This document shows, in pieces, positions 9,701 to 17,576 of a DNA stretch of 24,209 bases; position 1 is the stretch's first letter; every line of letters starts with the position of its first letter. A model generated the notes under the pieces. That model was not told where the DNA came from, did no database searches, and was given only the letters and a program-made list of their open reading frames with translations. A program made the position numbers and the translations under genes. The stretch is from Thermodesulfobacteriota bacterium. GTDB lineage: Bacteria > Desulfobacterota > BSN033 > UBA1163. The stretch lies in NCBI GenBank assembly GCA_030024065.1, contig JASEIE010000001.1, positions 1 to 24,209 on the forward strand. Direction: 5' to 3'.

Positions 9701-10244
9701 GGACGAAGATACCTCCACCCTTGTTCGGTTGCAGAATGGTCAGGAAGTGAAAATCTGCGGTCTCGTCAGCAGCCTGAAGGAGATTATCACCAAAAAAGGG
9801 GATCGGATGGCTTTTTTAAACCTGGAGGACATGAAGGGATTTGTAGAGGTCATCCTTTTTCCGGAGGTCTTTAAGAACGCCTCGACCCATTTACGAGGGG
9901 GAGAGCCCATTCTGGTCAAAGGGACCCTCGACCTTTCGGAAGATCGTATCAAGATTAAGGCAACAGAGGTCCGTTCCCTTTCCGAGTGGGTATCCTCTTC
10001 CTCGAAGATTCTCCGTATCAAGATACCCCTTGCCTCCTTAACGAAGTCCGGTCTCATTGATTTAAAAGAGATGATCTCCGCTCATCAGGGATCCTGCAGG
10101 ATCTTTCTCCACATCACCAATGGAGAGCATCGGGAGACCATCATCGCCCTGCCCGATGATTATCGGGTCGATCCCTCTCAGAATTTTCAGAATCGCATCA
10201 AAGCACTGTTTCCCTCTCCGCATCTTATTTTTGAGGGGGGTTAG
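6786..10244 (+). CDS. dnaE: DNA polymerase III alpha subunit
   Basis: Catalytic subunit of the replicative polymerase. At 1152 residues it matches DnaE1 proteins. The N-terminal PHP domain has an intact metal-site pattern: the H-x-H-x-H cluster at His8, His10 and His12, Asp43-His44, Glu69 and Asp209/His211. That pattern is lost in E. coli DnaE, so a metal-dependent PHP activity is possible here. The polymerase palm has PDVDVDFC, with Asp410 and Asp412, and Asp563 in KFDFLGLKTL. These correspond to E. coli Asp401, Asp403 and Asp555. An OB fold follows from about residue 985 (EVKICGLVSSLKEI). No 3'-5' exonuclease domain is fused. The start ATG has only a poor ribosome binding site. accA starts 3 bases after the stop. 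Confidence 0.97.
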   Translation: MAHTEFVHLHLHSQYSLLDGAIRFEEVFELARKYGMDALALTDHGNMFGAIEFYQMAIKHGIKPIVGCEVYVTPGSRFERKTVGGGEGVYHLTLLVKNRIGYFNLIKLVSLAHLEGFYYKPRADKELLMQYQEGLIALSGCLKGEIALHASRGEMKKAIQTAEEYGKIFDHRRFFMEIQKNGVENQHLVNERLLEIAQKLSLPVVATNDCHYLHREDARAHEVLLCIQTGKTLNDSDRMKFSSDEFYFRSPQEMAELFRENPEAIASTLEIAEECNLELKFEEKHIPRIPVPSGESLDTYLERLAREGLERRLEPYRNREEFQERTSRYRARLEEELKIIKSMGYSGYFLIVADFIHFAKERRIPVGPGRGSAAGSLVAYALNITDLDPIEYDLIFERFLNPGRKSSMPDVDVDFCIEGRDDVIRYVMEKYGKENVAQIITFGKMQARAVIRDVGRVMGIPYAEVDRIAKLIPGTPNISLDQALNQEAQMKELTQKDSKVASLFKIARSLEGLTRHSSTHAAGVVISNRSLMEYLPLYRGQDGEVMTQYAMKEVEAIGLVKFDFLGLKTLTVINHTIQVIEMNRGIKVDLSQIPLDDSEVYASLGAGSNLGIFQLESSGMKDLLIKLKPESFTDIIALVALYRPGPLDSGMVGEFIKRRHGKVAIQYEVPALEGILSDTYGVIVYQEQVMRIASALANFTLEDADNLRRAMAKKDAGEMEKQKEKFFEGSKKNRISAKKAEKIFEQMETFGRYGFNKSHSAAYALIAYQTAYLKTHYPIEFMAALLTSEVQNADKIMRYIAECRDMGISILPPDINESHRNFTVLGNQIRFGLAAVKNVGDAAIEAILKEREEKGRFHSLHDFSGRVDLRKVNRRVIESLIKCGAFDFSKAYRSQMLTLLEEIMERSQEAHRKREGSQMSIWESPSGEKEESYPDIEEFPENQLILFEKETIGFYISRHPLSAYQEEIKRYTDEDTSTLVRLQNGQEVKICGLVSSLKEIITKKGDRMAFLNLEDMKGFVEVILFPEVFKNASTHLRGGEPILVKGTLDLSEDRIKIKATEVRSLSEWVSSSSKILRIKIPLASLTKSGLIDLKEMISAHQGSCRIFLHITNGEHRETIIALPDDYRVDPSQNFQNRIKALFPSPHLIFEGG

Positions 10245-10247
10245 AAG

Positions 10248-11219
10248 ATGGTCAAACACTATCTGGATTTTGAAAAACCCCTCGTCGAGCTGGAAAACGA
10301 GATCGAACATTTAAAGAGATTTTCTAAGGGAAGGCACCTCCACTTCGACGGGCAGATTAAGAACTTAGAAGATAAACTTCACCGGCTGCGGAAAGAAATC
10401 TTCTCCAACCTGACAGGCTGGCAGATCACCCAGCTTGCCAGGCATATCGGCCGACCCAGGGCATCCCATTACATTGAATGGATGTTCGAAGATTTCATCG
10501 AACTCCACGGAGACCGTTACTATGGGGACGACCCGGCCATTATTGCCGGAATCGGCAAGTTTAACGGGAGATCGGTAGTCGTCGTTGCCCATCAGAAGGG
10601 AACGGATGTGAAGGAGATGGCGTACCGGAATTTCGGGATGCCCCATCCGGAGGGGTACCGGAAGGCATTTAGATTGATGAAACTGGCAGAGGGTTTCAAA
10701 AAACCCATTATCACGATGATCGACACCCCTGGCGCCTTTCCCGGAGTGGGCGCTGAAGAGAGGGGGCAGGCCGAAGCCATTGCTAAAAATCTTAAATTGA
10801 TGATGATGCTCCAAACCCCGATCATCACCATGGTCATTGGAGAAGGAGGAAGTGGAGGCGCCCTGGCCATCGGGGTAGGAAATCGAATTTTGATGCTGGA
10901 GTATTCCATCTATTCCGTCATCTCTCCGGAAGGATGCGCGGCGATCCTCTGGAAAGACGGTGCGAAGGGTAAAGCGGTCGCAGCGGATTCCCTCAAATTG
11001 ACCGCCCGCGACCTTCACCGCTTAGGAGTGATCGACGAGGTGGTCATGGAACCCTCGGGAGGGGCCCATCGCGACCCAAAGGGGATGGCAGATCGGTTCA
11101 AAGAGGTGGTGGGGCGCCACCTGATGGAATTAGAGAAGATGGGGATGGAGGACTTGTTAAACAATCGATACGAGAAGTTTAGAAAGATGGGAGCCTTTAT
11201 GGAGGACAGTGGAAAGTAG
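10248..11219 (+). CDS. accA: acetyl-CoA carboxylase carboxyltransferase subunit alpha
   Basis: Transfers the carboxyl group from carboxybiotin to acetyl-CoA together with AccD, making malonyl-CoA for fatty acid synthesis. The 323 residues match AccA. A helical N-terminal part (about 1-70) precedes the crotonase-fold domain with HGDRYYGDDPAI (87-98), DTPGAFPG (159-166) and the oxyanion-hole loop GEGGSGGALAIG (198-209). The start lies 3 bases after the dnaE stop, and its ribosome binding site (GAGGGGGG, 10233-10240) is inside the end of dnaE, so translation is probably coupled. accD is not in this window. A dnaE-accA pairing is common in proteobacteria. Confidence 0.96.
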   Translation: MVKHYLDFEKPLVELENEIEHLKRFSKGRHLHFDGQIKNLEDKLHRLRKEIFSNLTGWQITQLARHIGRPRASHYIEWMFEDFIELHGDRYYGDDPAIIAGIGKFNGRSVVVVAHQKGTDVKEMAYRNFGMPHPEGYRKAFRLMKLAEGFKKPIITMIDTPGAFPGVGAEERGQAEAIAKNLKLMMMLQTPIITMVIGEGGSGGALAIGVGNRILMLEYSIYSVISPEGCAAILWKDGAKGKAVAADSLKLTARDLHRLGVIDEVVMEPSGGAHRDPKGMADRFKEVVGRHLMELEKMGMEDLLNNRYEKFRKMGAFMEDSGK

Positions 11220-11290
11220 AGAGTGGAGAGTAGAACATCAAAGAATTAAAATCTCTCCTCAACATTCTCCTTTCTACCTTCGACTTTCGA
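11213..11290. repeat. purine/pyrimidine-biased imperfect inverted repeat
   Basis: The accA-mutL spacer begins with GGAGAGTAGA-like purine units (11213-11236) and ends with their pyrimidine complements (TCTCTCCTC, TTCTCCTTTCTACC, CGACTTTC; 11250-11290). The two halves align as an imperfect inverted repeat. I see no clear promoter in it. Confidence 0.35.
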
Positions 11291-11297
11291 GATCATT

Positions 11298-13058
11298 ATG
11301 TCAAGGAAGATTCAGATTTTACCAGAGCCCATTTCCCAGATGATTGCGGCTGGAGAGGTCGTCGAAAGGCCTGCCTCTGTGGTGAAGGAGCTGGTGGAGA
11401 ACGCCATCGATGCCGAAGCCTCCGAGATCCACGTGGAGCTAAAAGCAGGGGGACTCCAGCTCATCCGTGTGGTCGATAACGGCGAGGGGATGGCCCGGGA
11501 GGATGTGGCGCTGGCTCTCCGGCGATTTGCCACCAGCAAGATCCAAAAAGTGGAGGATCTCTATTCCATCCAGACTCTGGGGTTTAGAGGGGAGGCGTTA
11601 CCCAGCATCGCCTCTGTTTCACAGATGACCGTGAAGACCCGGATGCAACATTCGATCAGCGGAACACAAGTGGTCTGTGAGGGAGGGGAGATAAAAAGCA
11701 TCTCGGAGATCGGTTGCCCTGAAGGGACGGAGGTGGAAGTCAAACAGCTTTTCTACAATCTTCCGGTGAGAAGAAAGTTTTTAAGATCGATTCGGACGGA
11801 GCTCCGGTATGCCCTCCAGCATTTTCTCAGGGTGAGCCTCTCCCATCACTCCATCACCTTCAAGTTCATCCACGATGGCCGTATGCTTCAGGAGTTGTTG
11901 AAGACGGATTCGCCTCTGGTTCGAATCGAGGCTGTTCTGGGAAGGGAGAGCGCCGATCATCTCCAGCCCATCGCATTTGAAGATAGCGAGGTTCGAATTT
12001 CCGGTTTCACTAGCTTTCCCTCCCTTACAAAGGGAAACGCCGACGGTATCTCCATTTATATCAATCGCAGATATGTCAGGGACCGAATCATTTATAAGGC
12101 CATCCTCGATGCCTACCGACACATCAACCCTGCCGACAAATTTCCTATTGTCATCTTGTTTATTTATCTTCCACCTTCTTCGGTAGATGTGAATGTCCAT
12201 CCGGCAAAGTCAGAGGTGAAATTTAAGGAACCTGAAAGGATCTATCACACCGTATCGGCGGCAATCCGCAGGGTGTTGGAAGAAAGACCTCGGCCGGCTG
12301 AAACGATTTCGTCTGATAGAAGGGAAGAGGCCTTTCTCAAAGAAGAGTTTCAGTCCTCTCTCCCATTTCGGAATTCCTCAAAACCCCCTTACGCACCCAT
12401 GGGGGAAGATGGCATCGGGTTTCCAAGGGTTGGAGAAGGGGAGGGGCCTCTATGGGAAGCGCAGAAGAGGTTTCCATTACGAATCGTGGGCCAGATCCGG
12501 GGAACTTATATCCTCTGTGAGGAGGAAGGCCGATTGATTTTTATCGACCAGCATGCGGCTCACGAAAAGATTCTCTTTGAGAAATTTAAAAGGGAATATG
12601 AGAATCGATCTCTGGTGTCCGAGAAATTACTCGTACCCATTTTGATGGAATTATCCGTGGAGGAATCATTGATTCTTGAATCCGCCGGAGAAGCCTTCCA
12701 GGCCATCGGTTTTGAAATCGAACCCGTGGGTGAAAGCCTTTATGCCATCGGGTCCATTCCTTCCTTCATCGGTCAAAATAATGTAAAAGATGTGGTCAAG
12801 GAGATTCTGGAAGAGTTATCCCTGTTAAAGAGGGGAGGAGAGGGATCAGGCGCACTCCAATCCCTTCTCGTTTCTCTGGCTTGCCATTCTGCTGTCCGGG
12901 CGAATTCCCTGCTGAGGAGGGAAGAGATGGAAGAACTGGTCGGGAACCTCTACCCCTTCCATTGTGCAACCACCTGCCCTCATGGCCGGCCCATCTTCTT
13001 CCTCTTTTCCATCGATGAGCTGGGAAGGCAGTTCAGACGGAATCCCAGCGGGTTATGA
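11298..13058 (+). CDS. mutL: DNA mismatch repair protein MutL, endonuclease type
   Basis: Matchmaker ATPase and nicking enzyme of mismatch repair. The N-terminal GHKL ATPase is complete: KELVENAIDA (Glu31, Asn35), DNGEGM (60-65), FATSKI (77-82) and GFRGEAL (95-101). The C-terminal domain carries the endonuclease motif DQHA(X)2E(X)4E at 417-428 and CPHGRP at 560-565, plus CHSAVRAN. It therefore belongs to the MutL group of species without MutH, which nick DNA themselves. Length 586 residues, slightly shorter than E. coli MutL because the linker (about 325-390) is short. The ribosome binding site is weak. mutS is not in the window. The last 6 bases overlap the 3' end of pilR on the opposite strand. 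Confidence 0.96.
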   Translation: MSRKIQILPEPISQMIAAGEVVERPASVVKELVENAIDAEASEIHVELKAGGLQLIRVVDNGEGMAREDVALALRRFATSKIQKVEDLYSIQTLGFRGEALPSIASVSQMTVKTRMQHSISGTQVVCEGGEIKSISEIGCPEGTEVEVKQLFYNLPVRRKFLRSIRTELRYALQHFLRVSLSHHSITFKFIHDGRMLQELLKTDSPLVRIEAVLGRESADHLQPIAFEDSEVRISGFTSFPSLTKGNADGISIYINRRYVRDRIIYKAILDAYRHINPADKFPIVILFIYLPPSSVDVNVHPAKSEVKFKEPERIYHTVSAAIRRVLEERPRPAETISSDRREEAFLKEEFQSSLPFRNSSKPPYAPMGEDGIGFPRVGEGEGPLWEAQKRFPLRIVGQIRGTYILCEEEGRLIFIDQHAAHEKILFEKFKREYENRSLVSEKLLVPILMELSVEESLILESAGEAFQAIGFEIEPVGESLYAIGSIPSFIGQNNVKDVVKEILEELSLLKRGGEGSGALQSLLVSLACHSAVRANSLLRREEMEELVGNLYPFHCATTCPHGRPIFFLFSIDELGRQFRRNPSGL

Positions 13059-14444
13059 TTCATCGCTATGATTCAATCCGTATTTTTCCAACCGGTAACG
13101 CATCGAGCGAAAATTAATATGCAGAAGCTCGGCGGCCTTCTTTTTGATTCCCTTTGTTCTATCCAATGCTTTTAGCAGGAGCGTCCTCTCGAGATCCCCC
13201 ACCACCTTTTCAAGGTCAATCCCTTCACTCGGAATGTCGAGATCGAGGGGCCCTTTCTTCATTGGGAGCTGTTCATCGAGATAGGAGCTGAGGTTCTGTG
13301 CGGTCAACTCCTGGGCCATCTCCAGGGCCACTGCCCTTTCGATAATGTTCTGGAGCTCCCTCACATTTCCGGGATAGTCATACTGGACTAAAATGCGGAG
13401 CGCCTCCGGAGAGATCCCGGTGATCGGTTTGCCCAGATCTTCCGAATATCTCTTTAAAAAATGGTTGGCTAAAGGAGAGATATCTTCCTTTCTCTCCCTC
13501 AGGTTAGGAAGTTTGATCTGGATGACATTGAGCCGGTAAAAGAGGTCCTCCCGGAATTGCTTTTCTCTGACCGCTTCCTCTAGGTCTTTGTTCGTTGCGG
13601 AGATAATACGGACATCGACCCGGATATCTTCCGTGCCTCCGACCCGTTTGAACTCTCTGTCCTGCAACACGCGAAGTAATTTGACCTGCATCATCAGGGG
13701 GAGTTCGCTGATTTCATCCAAAAAGATGGTCCCTTCATCGGCCACTTCGAAGAGTCCCTTTTTGGTCGTAATGGCATCGGTAAAGGCCCCCTTCATATGG
13801 CCGAAGAGTTCGCTTTCGATAAGGGATTCCGGAATGGCGCCGCAGTTTAATGTGACGAAAGGTTTATCCTTTCGGGGGCTATTATAGTGAATGGCCTTTG
13901 CCACCAATTCCTTTCCGGTTCCGCTCTCCCCGGTGACCAGAATGTTCGTCTTGGTGGGAGCAACCTTCTCCAGAAGGTCATACAGCTCCAGCATCTTAGC
14001 GCTCTGTCCGATGATATTCTCAAAGTGGTATCGGTCCCTGACCACCTGCTTTAAGAGGATATTCTCCTTCTGAAGGTGCTTCTTCTCCAGGGCATTTTTG
14101 ATGATCGACTTGATTTCTTCGATCTTGAAGGGTTTCGTAATGTAATCGTAAGCCCCTTCCTTCATCGCCTTGATGGCGGTATCGGCAGAGGCATAAGCAG
14201 TGATCACGATCACAATCGTTTCGGGGGAGAAGGATTTGATCCTTTTTAAGGCAGAAATGCCGTCCAGCTTTGGCATGCGGATATCCACAAGGGCCAAGTC
14301 GAAGATATCCTTTTCGATCAGTTTGAGCACCTCTTCTCCGTTGGAGGCCAGCGCCACCTTATAGCCTTCCTTCTTCAGCATGATGTCCAGGAATTCTCTC
14401 ATGCTTTTTTCATCATCGGCTACCAGAATCTTATCTTTTAACAT
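13053..14444 (-). CDS. pilR: sigma54-dependent response regulator of type IV pilus genes (PilR)
   Basis: NtrC-family activator, 463 residues. Its receiver domain (1-120) has phosphoacceptor Asp54 and Lys104. The AAA+ domain has Walker A GESGTGKE (172-179), the sigma54 contact loop GAFTDA (219-224) and Walker B TIFLDEI (239-245). A Fis-type helix-turn-helix occupies about 425-455. The contact loop departs from the GAFTGA consensus by Gly to Asp at its fifth position. The gene follows pilS by 34 bases, so they form a cognate pair, and ends the pilBTCSR operon. The ATG has AAGAGAA upstream. The PilR name rests on context; related NtrC-type regulators such as AtoC share the same domains. It likely acts at the sigma54 promoter upstream of pilB. 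Confidence 0.88.
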   Translation of the reverse strand: MLKDKILVADDEKSMREFLDIMLKKEGYKVALASNGEEVLKLIEKDIFDLALVDIRMPKLDGISALKRIKSFSPETIVIVITAYASADTAIKAMKEGAYDYITKPFKIEEIKSIIKNALEKKHLQKENILLKQVVRDRYHFENIIGQSAKMLELYDLLEKVAPTKTNILVTGESGTGKELVAKAIHYNSPRKDKPFVTLNCGAIPESLIESELFGHMKGAFTDAITTKKGLFEVADEGTIFLDEISELPLMMQVKLLRVLQDREFKRVGGTEDIRVDVRIISATNKDLEEAVREKQFREDLFYRLNVIQIKLPNLRERKEDISPLANHFLKRYSEDLGKPITGISPEALRILVQYDYPGNVRELQNIIERAVALEMAQELTAQNLSSYLDEQLPMKKGPLDLDIPSEGIDLEKVVGDLERTLLLKALDRTKGIKKKAAELLHINFRSMRYRLEKYGLNHSDES

Positions 14445-14478
14445 TTTCTCTTCTTTCTATTCCGCTTGCTCGCAAAGA

Positions 14479-16191
14479 TTAATCAGCAGGCAAAAAAATG
14501 GTAAACGTAGAGCCCTTGCCCACTTCACTATCCACTTTGATGACCCCATTGTGATTTTCAATAATTTTATGAACGATCGATAAACCCAATCCCGTCCCGG
14601 CTTCCTTCGTCGTATAAAAAGGTTCGAAAATCTTCTCCTTTTCCTGAGGGGCGATACCGACACCGGAATCGGCGATCATGATCTTCATCCATTCTTTCCC
14701 TTTCCTCAGAGAAGGAAGCGGGAGACTGGCTTCCGAAAAGGCCTCGTTTCCTTTTTCCATGTGGATGTGAATTTCACCGCCATTGGAGATGGCCTGAGCG
14801 GCATTGATCAAGAGATTCCAGAATACCTGTCTCAACTGGTCCGGATCGACCATCGCCTCAATCCCCTCACTCTGGGCTGTTCGAGCGATACGGATCCCCT
14901 CGTGAAAGGATGGAGAGTGGGTGAAGAGCTCGATCGTTTCGTCGATGATCTTTCCAACCTCCCAGGGGGTTCGATGTGTTAAAGGGGGGTGTGCAAAGAG
15001 CAGAAAATCGGTGATCAGCGCATCGAGTCTCTCCGATTCCCTCAGGGTGATCTCCATGAGATGTTGCTGATGCTGGTCCAGCGTGAGTTCGGATTTCAGC
15101 ATTTGAATCGATCCGCTCAATGAGGCCAGCGGATTTCTGATCTCGTGGGCCATCCCTGCCGCCAGGGAACCAATGGCCGCCATCTTGTCGAACCGTTTCA
15201 TCTGTTCTTCCATCTCTTTGAATTTGGTAATGTCTTGAAAGATCAGGGTGTATCCAATGAGCGATCCCTCCGGGTCGCTCAGCGGAGAGATGGAGAATCC
15301 GAGATAAGTTTTTCGTCCGTCATAATGGGTGAGGGTAGTTTCATAGCGCTGATAATCGAGAGGAAGGTCCGGAACCTTCTTTTTGACATCGTCAATGACA
15401 CTGTCAATTTTTGGGAAGAGGTCATAAATGGAGACATTTTTAAATTCCTCTCCCTTTCGGTTAAGGATCTTTTCCGCAGTCCGATTCAAAAAGTTGATCC
15501 TTCCATCGAGGCCGATCGTGAGGAGGCCGCTGTCCAGACTCTGGATGATATTTCGGTTAAAGGTCTCCAGCTGATTGTAATCGACCTGTTTCTGGATGAG
15601 TTCGCTCTTCTTCTTCTTCAGCTCTTCGGAAATCGTACTGCTCAGAAAGGCGACGATATAAAAGGCAGCCATATAGATGATCAGAGAGTAGAAGGTCTGG
15701 CTGGCTTCATAGGCTGCAGGCTGGCCCACAGGGCTGATCCATTGATAGAGCTGGAGCAACAGGAGGAGGCCATAGAGAACGGTGGAAAGGGATGCCGACA
15801 GGAAGGCTCCCCGTTTGTAGAAAATGATACTGCTTCCGATAATCGAAAAGATGTAAGCGATCGGGAAGAAGCTCTCCTTGCCGCCGGTATAATAGATGAG
15901 ACCGGCGATAAAGAGGTGATCGATTACCATCTGGATAGAAGTGAATTGTCGGAGGTCTTTCATCCGATTTAAAAAAAAGGCGTAACCGATCGTCACAAGA
16001 TAGAAAAGGCCGATGAAGTAGTAGAACTGGTTGGTCATGGGAATAAAAAAGTACTTCTTTTCGGAGATCTGAAAGAGGAAGGTGATCGTCAGAAGGAGGG
16101 TGAGGATGATGATCCGCCCCAGCATCAACCCCTTCACACTTTTGAGGAATTTTTGATGAGTATCCGAGAGAAGGCTTGAATTCGAATTCAT
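14479..16191 (-). CDS. pilS: sensor histidine kinase of the type IV pilus two-component system (PilS)
   Basis: A 570-residue membrane kinase. About six hydrophobic segments fill residues 22-185, as in PilS of Pseudomonas and Geobacter. A PAS domain follows (about 212-325), then HisKA with AAGMAHEIRNP (phosphorylated His349) and HATPase_c with NLLINAAQAI (Asn463), ADSGVGI (507-513) and GTGLGLS (532-538). It should phosphorylate PilR, encoded 34 bases downstream. The ATG has GGAG 5 bases upstream, next to a small TCATT/AATGA hairpin (16201-16213). A 157-base gap with nested repeats separates it from pilC, so its coupling to the pilBTC transcript may be loosened. Confidence 0.9.
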   Translation of the reverse strand: MNSNSSLLSDTHQKFLKSVKGLMLGRIIILTLLLTITFLFQISEKKYFFIPMTNQFYYFIGLFYLVTIGYAFFLNRMKDLRQFTSIQMVIDHLFIAGLIYYTGGKESFFPIAYIFSIIGSSIIFYKRGAFLSASLSTVLYGLLLLLQLYQWISPVGQPAAYEASQTFYSLIIYMAAFYIVAFLSSTISEELKKKKSELIQKQVDYNQLETFNRNIIQSLDSGLLTIGLDGRINFLNRTAEKILNRKGEEFKNVSIYDLFPKIDSVIDDVKKKVPDLPLDYQRYETTLTHYDGRKTYLGFSISPLSDPEGSLIGYTLIFQDITKFKEMEEQMKRFDKMAAIGSLAAGMAHEIRNPLASLSGSIQMLKSELTLDQHQQHLMEITLRESERLDALITDFLLFAHPPLTHRTPWEVGKIIDETIELFTHSPSFHEGIRIARTAQSEGIEAMVDPDQLRQVFWNLLINAAQAISNGGEIHIHMEKGNEAFSEASLPLPSLRKGKEWMKIMIADSGVGIAPQEKEKIFEPFYTTKEAGTGLGLSIVHKIIENHNGVIKVDSEVGKGSTFTIFLPAD

Positions 16192-16214
16192 AGGACTCCA
16201 TCATTGGTAATGAT

Positions 16215-16342
16215 AGGGACAGGCTACTTTTTGTTAGTAAACCCCGTTAGAAATTCCAGCGGGGCATTATTTCTAACGGGGTAAACCATTGGGGACCAAT
16301 TGCAGCATGAATGGACGGTTTTAAAAAAAGTAGCCTGTCCCT
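16215..16342. repeat. 18-bp perfect inverted repeat enclosing a second repeat element
   Basis: AGGGACAGGCTACTTTTT (16215-16232) is the exact reverse complement of 16325-16342. The 92 bases between hold a full CCCCGTTAGAA element (16241-16282) and a small ATTGG/CCAAT hairpin (16288-16300). The whole structure fills nearly all of the pilC-pilS gap. No transposase is encoded in it, so if mobile it would be a non-autonomous, MITE-like or REP-like element. Confidence 0.85.
16241..16282. repeat. CCCCGTTAGAA palindromic element, copy 2 (minimal)
   Basis: A 14-bp perfect inverted repeat: ACCCCGTTAGAAAT (16241-16254) and ATTTCTAACGGGGT (16269-16282), around the core TCCAGCGGGGCATT. At 42 bases it is the shortest copy. 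Bases 16257-16282 are identical to the reverse complement of 22290-22315. It is nested inside the 18-bp inverted repeat 16215-16342. Confidence 0.85.
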
Positions 16343-16348
16343 TTATTT

Positions 16349-17554
16349 TTAATTGACAGCCGACGCCATTTGAAATATCGGTAGATACATTGCAATCACC
16401 ACGCCTCCGATCACCACACCCAGGAAGACCATTAGAAAGGGTTCAAGAAGAGCGGTCAGGTTTCCAACGGCCACATCGACCTCCTCCTCGTAGAAATCTG
16501 CAATTTTAGACAGCATGGTGTCCAGGGCGCCTGTCGATTCCCCCACGGAGATCATCTGGATGACCATGGGGGGGAAGATGCCGCTGCGGCCCAGAGGATC
16601 CGCAATGGTTTCGCCTTCGCGGATACTGGCCCTTGCATTGAGAATCGCGACTTCAACGGTCTTGTTTCCGGCCGTCTTGGAGACAATATTGAGCCCATCC
16701 AGGATGGGGACACCGCTGCTCACAAGCGTTCCCAATGTTCGGGCGAACCGGGCCACAGCGACTTTCCTGAAGAGCATTCCGAAGACAGGTACTTTTAAGA
16801 GGAGGCGATCCATATAGGTCCTCCCAATATCCGTTCGGTAAAATTTTCTAAAGAGGAAGATGAGAAGGATCACTCCGGGGATGATGACGACCAAATATTT
16901 TTTAACAATTTTACTCATCGTGAGGACAATGAGCGTGGGGAGCGGAAGGCCTTGACCTGCTGATTTGAACATCCCTTCAAAGACAGGGATGACGAAGATC
17001 ATCAGGATGATTACCACCATGATGGCCACCGAAATGATGACACCGGGGTAGACAAGGGCCGATTTGACCTTCTTTTTCAGGGCCTCTGCCTTTTCGATGT
17101 AGTTCGACAGACGTATCAGGATATTGTCGAGAATACCCCCTTCTTCACCTGCCACGACGAGATTCGTATAGAGATCGTTGAAGGTGGAGGGATGTTTTTT
17201 AAGGGCTCCGGCAAAGGTGGACCCTCCCTCCACATCCTCTCTGATCTCGCGAAGGATATTTTTAAAGAGCTTGTTTTCATGTTGAGCGGATAGGATGTCG
17301 AGCGATTGGACCAGGGGCAATCCGGCATCGATCATCGTCGCCAGCTGCCGGGTAAAAATGGCGATGGAGCGCTGGTTCACCTTTTTCTTCATGGGCAGGG
17401 AGATCTTGAACTCCCTGCCTTTCGATGCGATTTTTGTTGGGATGATGCTCTTCTGTCGGAGATGGATCCGGATGGCGGCTTCGCTCGGAGCCTCCATCTC
17501 GCCCTTCTTGATCGTTCCCTTAAGCGTCTTTCCTTCCCATTTATAGATTGGCAT
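16349..17554 (-). CDS. pilC: type IV pilus inner-membrane platform protein PilC
   Basis: Inner-membrane platform on which the PilB and PilT motors act during pilus extension and retraction. The 401 residues carry two GspF/PilC domains (about 63-190 and 266-390), each starting with an FTRQLATMIDAGLPL- or FARTLGTLVSSGVPI-type segment. Membrane segments lie near 170-192, 218-237 and 370-392. The N-terminus MPIYKWEGKT and the C-terminus near LPIFQMASAV are typical for the family. The ATG has AGGTGAG just upstream. It lies 22 bases after pilT. GspF of type II secretion is the alternative, but the adjacent pilT and pilSR argue for pili. Confidence 0.94.
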   Translation of the reverse strand: MPIYKWEGKTLKGTIKKGEMEAPSEAAIRIHLRQKSIIPTKIASKGREFKISLPMKKKVNQRSIAIFTRQLATMIDAGLPLVQSLDILSAQHENKLFKNILREIREDVEGGSTFAGALKKHPSTFNDLYTNLVVAGEEGGILDNILIRLSNYIEKAEALKKKVKSALVYPGVIISVAIMVVIILMIFVIPVFEGMFKSAGQGLPLPTLIVLTMSKIVKKYLVVIIPGVILLIFLFRKFYRTDIGRTYMDRLLLKVPVFGMLFRKVAVARFARTLGTLVSSGVPILDGLNIVSKTAGNKTVEVAILNARASIREGETIADPLGRSGIFPPMVIQMISVGESTGALDTMLSKIADFYEEEVDVAVGNLTALLEPFLMVFLGVVIGGVVIAMYLPIFQMASAVN

Positions 17555-17576
17555 AGCTCACCTGTCCGAATCCGAT

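Noticed and set aside
15145..15972. 275-codon open frame on the + strand opposite pilS
   Set aside because: It lies wholly antisense to a kinase gene with all catalytic motifs, has no recognisable domain and no convincing ribosome binding site; long antisense frames arise from codon bias.
16241..16282. Integron attC site
   Set aside because: GTTAGAA and TTCTAAC recall attC core sites, but the order is reversed (GTT.. on the left, ..AAC on the right) and there are no cassette genes or integrase.
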